The notes beneath the pieces were generated by a model. That model did no database searches. It had not been told where the DNA came from and was given only the letters and a program-made list of their open reading frames with translations. The translations under genes and the position numbers were made by a program. From positions 1 to 64,000 of the forward strand of contig LNIY01000035.1 of NCBI GenBank assembly GCA_001449105.1: a stretch of DNA of 64,000 nucleotides, in the 5' to 3' direction. Origin of the DNA: Caulobacter vibrioides (GTDB lineage: Bacteria; Pseudomonadota; Alphaproteobacteria; Caulobacterales; Caulobacteraceae). Positions within the stretch are counted from its first letter, which is position 1; each line of letters begins with the position of its first letter. This document shows positions 61,748 to 64,000 of the stretch, in pieces.

Positions 61748-62362
61748 CTATGCCCGCCAGCGATAGTGCCCCGCTGGCTTGTGCAGCTTGAAGATCCACA
61801 GCGCCTCTTCGCGGGCGCCGGCGCCGATGTTGTGCACGACGCGCACCTTCTCAGGCCCCTGCACGACCACGCCGATGTGGGGCCGGCCGTTGCCGAACAG
61901 CCGCCAGGTCAGAACGTCGCCGGGCAGGGGATCGGGAAAGTCATCGCCCGCCTTGGCGCCCTGGCCGGCGCGCAACCGTGCGCCTTGACGCTCGAGATAG
62001 GTCTCCAGGTTCAGCACCCGGCGATGGTCGATATTGGCGTCGGCGCTCTTCTGGCCCCAGGCCCGCTTGGCCGGATAGGCTGAGAAGGCGCGGGTCATGT
62101 CGGCGTGGATGCGCTCCTGCAGGTCGACGTTCCAGGCGTCGCGGGCGGCCCGCACCAGCACGTCGGCGCAGACGCCGGTCGAGCGCAGCACGTCGCCCTT
62201 GGGATAGCTGATCGCCCGATAGCTGGGATCGTAGTCCAAGGTCACGCCCACCTGCGAGCGGGCGGCTTGGGCCAGTTTCAGGCCGTCGCCGCGGGTGGCC
62301 GCGCCCAGCCAGGGAGCGGCGGCGAGCAGGCTCAGCGCTGTGCGACGGGAAAGATCGAGCAT
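61748..62362 (-). CDS. DUF1287 family exported protein
   Basis: The 204-residue protein has signal MLDLSRRTALSLLAAAPWLGAATRG with a Tat-like RR. LKLAQAARSQVGVTLDYDPSYRAISYPKGDVLRSTGVCADVLVRAARDAWNVDLQERIHADM (about 29-89) and GDVLTWRLFGNGRPHIGVVV (about 146-165) resemble an NlpC/P60-like fold with Cys (TGVCADV) and His (PHIGVV), so a cell-wall amidase role is plausible but untested. Confidence 0.87.
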   Translation of the reverse strand: MLDLSRRTALSLLAAAPWLGAATRGDGLKLAQAARSQVGVTLDYDPSYRAISYPKGDVLRSTGVCADVLVRAARDAWNVDLQERIHADMTRAFSAYPAKRAWGQKSADANIDHRRVLNLETYLERQGARLRAGQGAKAGDDFPDPLPGDVLTWRLFGNGRPHIGVVVQGPEKVRVVHNIGAGAREEALWIFKLHKPAGHYRWRA

Positions 62363-62420
62363 GGCGACAAGCTCCGCCGTGATCGGGGCGAGTTTTGGGC
62401 GAACGTCGATCTTCCCGGCG

Positions 62421-62879
62421 TCAAATTTCATCCAGAAGGCGAGGTCCGGGGCCCTGCGCCGCCAGTTCGTCGTGCGGATTGCGCAGCGGGCAGGCCGTCA
62501 GCGACAGGCAGCCGCAGCCGATGCAGCCGTCCAGCTGATCGCGCAACTGGGTCAGGCGGCGGATGCGGGCGTCCAGGTCCTCGCGCCAGGCCGAGGACAG
62601 GTCGCGCCAGTTCTGCTGGCTGGGCGCACGGTCGTCGGGCAGGGCGGCCAGGGCCTGCTTGATCTCGTTCAACGGCATGCCGGTGCGCTGGGCCACCTTG
62701 ATCACCGCCACCCGCCGCAACATGCCGCGCGGATAGCGCCGCTGGTTGCCCTCGGTGCGCAGGCTGTGGATCAGCCCCTTTGCCTCGTAGAAGTGCAGGG
62801 CCGAGACCGCCACGCCGGCGCGCTTGGCCAGTTCGCCGACGCTGAGGGTCTGGAAGGCGGAGGGACAGATGTCGGACAT
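62421..62879 (-). CDS. soxR: Redox-sensitive regulator SoxR
   Basis: The 152-residue MerR-type protein has [42 protein letters not shown] (about 13-51), a dimer helix, and the 2Fe-2S cluster [14 protein letters not shown] (four Cys, about 118-131). Responds to redox-cycling compounds. The SoxR box is 10 bp upstream, shared with the divergent gene. Confidence 0.95.
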   Translation of the reverse strand: MSDICPSAFQTLSVGELAKRAGVAVSALHFYEAKGLIHSLRTEGNQRRYPRGMLRRVAVIKVAQRTGMPLNEIKQALAALPDDRAPSQQNWRDLSSAWREDLDARIRRLTQLRDQLDGCIGCGCLSLTACPLRNPHDELAAQGPGPRLLDEI

Positions 62880-62885
62880 CGGCGC

Positions 62886-62916
62886 TTGACCTCAAGTTTG
62901 CTTGAGGTTTTACAGG
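62886..62916 (+). promoter_or_regulatory. SoxR box in a 19-bp spacer promoter
   Basis: CCTCAAGTTTGCTTGAGG (62890-62907) is the classical SoxR operator with 7-bp arms. It sits between TTGACC (62886-62891) and TACAGG (62911-62916), giving the 19-bp spacing used by MerR-type activators for the rightward gene. Confidence 0.88.
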
Positions 62917-62960
62917 AGGGGCTCCGCAACCGGCAACGCCCTTCCTGGAGCGCCTCTCCC

Positions 62961-63335
62961 ATGACCTTCGCCGCCGCCACGACCGCCGTCGCAGCCGCCG
63001 CCATATCCACTCCGGTCGAGCTTCGCCGAGCGCGCCCCGAGCCGGTGGTCAACATCAGCGTCATCCGGCCGAGGGAAGGGCAGCTCGAGGCCTTCCTGGA
63101 GCTGCAACTGGCCCAGCACCATCGCCTTCGGGGCCAGGTGAAGGGCCTGCGCGGGGCGCGCCTGTTCCGCTCGGGCGAAGGCCTGGTCCTGATCTCGGTG
63201 TTCGAAACCCAGGAGGACGCCGACGCCTTCCGCGAGGATCCGCGCTTCACCGAGCACATGGCTCGCGTGCGACCCCTGATCGAGAAGTCGGAGGCTGGGG
63301 TGTTCGCCGAGGCCTATGCGGTGGGAGCGGTCTGA
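62961..63335 (+). CDS. Antibiotic-biosynthesis-monooxygenase (ABM) domain protein, SoxR target
   Basis: The 124-residue protein has a ferredoxin-like dimeric fold: VVNISVIRPREGQLEAFLELQLAQHHRL (about 29-56), RGARLFRSGEGLVLISVFETQEDADAFRED (about 64-93), EHMARVRPLIEKSEAGVFAEAYAV. ABM proteins oxidise quinone-like molecules without cofactors. Control by SoxR (box just upstream) fits a role with redox-active quinones. Confidence 0.85.
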   Translation: MTFAAATTAVAAAAISTPVELRRARPEPVVNISVIRPREGQLEAFLELQLAQHHRLRGQVKGLRGARLFRSGEGLVLISVFETQEDADAFREDPRFTEHMARVRPLIEKSEAGVFAEAYAVGAV

Positions 63336-63349
63336 CCGCCTGGCGGCGG

Positions 63350-63449
63350 CCCCCTCCGGCCCTCCGGGCCACCTCCCCCAGAGGGGGAGGATCTATGCGC
63401 CAAGATGCTCCCCCTCCGGGGGAGCTGTCGCGGAGCGACTGAGGGGGAG
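63350..63449. repeat. Intergenic palindromic repeat element, copy 3
   Basis: The same two-block layout as 1945-2054: CCCCCTCCGGCCCTCCGGGC to GAGGGGGAGGATCTAT, then AGATGCTCCCCCTCCGGGGG to AGCGACTGAGGGGG. The inner spacer is about 10 bp shorter than in copy 2. It lies between two convergent genes. Confidence 0.85.
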
Positions 63450-63459
63450 CGCGAAGCGC

Positions 63460-64000
63460 CTAAGCCGCTTCGGCGTTCGATCGCACCCGCACGAAGCTGC
63501 CCGGCGCGTCCTCGAACGCCTTCAGCGGACCCTTGGACGGATCGCGCGCCGGGACCAGCTTGCCGGACTTGGCCTTCAGCCACTCCGCCCAGTGCGGCCA
63601 CCACGAACCCGGATGCTCGACCGCGCCGGCGATCCAGCCGTCGACCGAGCCGGGCAGGTGTTCGTTGGTCCAGTGCTGGTATTTCTTGGCGTCGGGGTGG
63701 TTGATCACGCCGGCGATGTGGCCCGAGCCGGCCATGGTGAAGGTCACCGGCCCGCCGAACGCCCGCGCGCCGCGATAGACGCTGCGATAGGGGGCGATGT
63801 GGTCGTCCCTGGACGACTGCACGTAGATCGGCGTCTTCACCTTCGACAGGTCCAGCACCTCGCCGCCCAGGGTCAGGCGGCCATGGGTCAGGTTGTTGTC
63901 CTTGTAGAAGTTGCGCAGATAGAACAGGTGCAGCGACTTGGGCATCCGCGTCTGGTCGGCGTTCCAGAACAGCAGGTCGAAGGGGCGCGGCTCCTTGCCC
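63460..64000 (-). CDS. phaC: Poly(3-hydroxyalkanoate) polymerase, class I, C-terminal part
   Basis: Partial; the start lies beyond the right edge. The visible 180 residues include PFDLLFWNADQTRMPKSLHL, HLFYLRNFYKDNNLTHGRLTLGG, the catalytic Asp in YVQSSRDDHIAPY and the His in AGSGHIAGVINHP, WPHWAEWL. The lipase-box Cys is outside the window. It makes storage polyester from hydroxyacyl-CoA. Ends in SNAEAA next to the repeat element. Confidence 0.92.
   Translation of the reverse strand, partial: GKEPRPFDLLFWNADQTRMPKSLHLFYLRNFYKDNNLTHGRLTLGGEVLDLSKVKTPIYVQSSRDDHIAPYRSVYRGARAFGGPVTFTMAGSGHIAGVINHPDAKKYQHWTNEHLPGSVDGWIAGAVEHPGSWWPHWAEWLKAKSGKLVPARDPSKGPLKAFEDAPGSFVRVRSNAEAA

Overview
This 64 kb window is bacterial chromosome, not plasmid or phage. 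Very high GC, gene content and gene order point to an alphaproteobacterium of the Caulobacteraceae, most likely Caulobacter or a close relative. The evidence is the yceD-plsX-fabH-ihfA-merR and glyA-nrdR-ribH-nusB-thiL orders, a MucR regulator, a Shemin-type hemA, TonB-receptor biology, and GC-rich palindromic intergenic repeats. Genus assignment is inference from gene content; no database was searched.

Layout: 1-6 kb holds gamma-glutamyltransferase, an oxidoreductase/UPF0303 pair, and a sugar-acid type MFS transporter with an FAH-family hydratase/hydrolase behind a candidate operator. 6-9.8 kb holds LigD (repair ligase) and an acyltransferase. 9.8-15.8 kb is a FecI-FecR-STN TonB receptor signalling set followed by a secreted trehalase. 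15.8-25.1 kb is the most unusual part. A Crp/Fnr regulator is divergent from a membrane-anchored TIR-TPR protein. After it come a small unknown protein, a TPR protein with a SLOG-like segment and an atypical class III cyclase domain (probably starting at CTG), a helical protein with a ricin-type beta-trefoil, an overlapping 46-residue reading frame, and a secreted metzincin protease. I read the TIR / SLOG-cyclase part as a candidate nucleotide-signalling or defence module that resembles Thoeris in logic but not in parts.

25-34 kb is a mixed region: amidohydrolase, pentapeptide protein, MarR, ArfB, YaiI-like, Nudix, serine hydrolase, AraC, HemB and DUF2147. 34-39.5 kb carries three valine-degradation enzymes (isobutyryl-CoA dehydrogenase type, 3-hydroxyisobutyryl-CoA hydrolase, 3-hydroxyisobutyrate dehydrogenase), interrupted by a toxin-antitoxin pair, a histidine phosphatase and a lipoprotein-like methyltransferase. 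39.7-43 kb has hemA, an unknown protein, an SDR and MucR.

43-64 kb is mostly core genome: glyA, nrdR, ribH, nusB, thiL, the proton-pumping pyrophosphatase hppA, a response regulator, bamE, a cytochrome bc1 chaperone, yceD, plsX, fabH, ihfA, a MerR regulator, tRNA-Pro(GGG), ctaA, alkaline phosphatase, rplM, rpsI, argC, DUF1287, soxR with its SoxR box and divergent monooxygenase, and the C-terminal part of phaC running off the right edge. Several intergenic palindromes, terminators and two repeat families are described separately.
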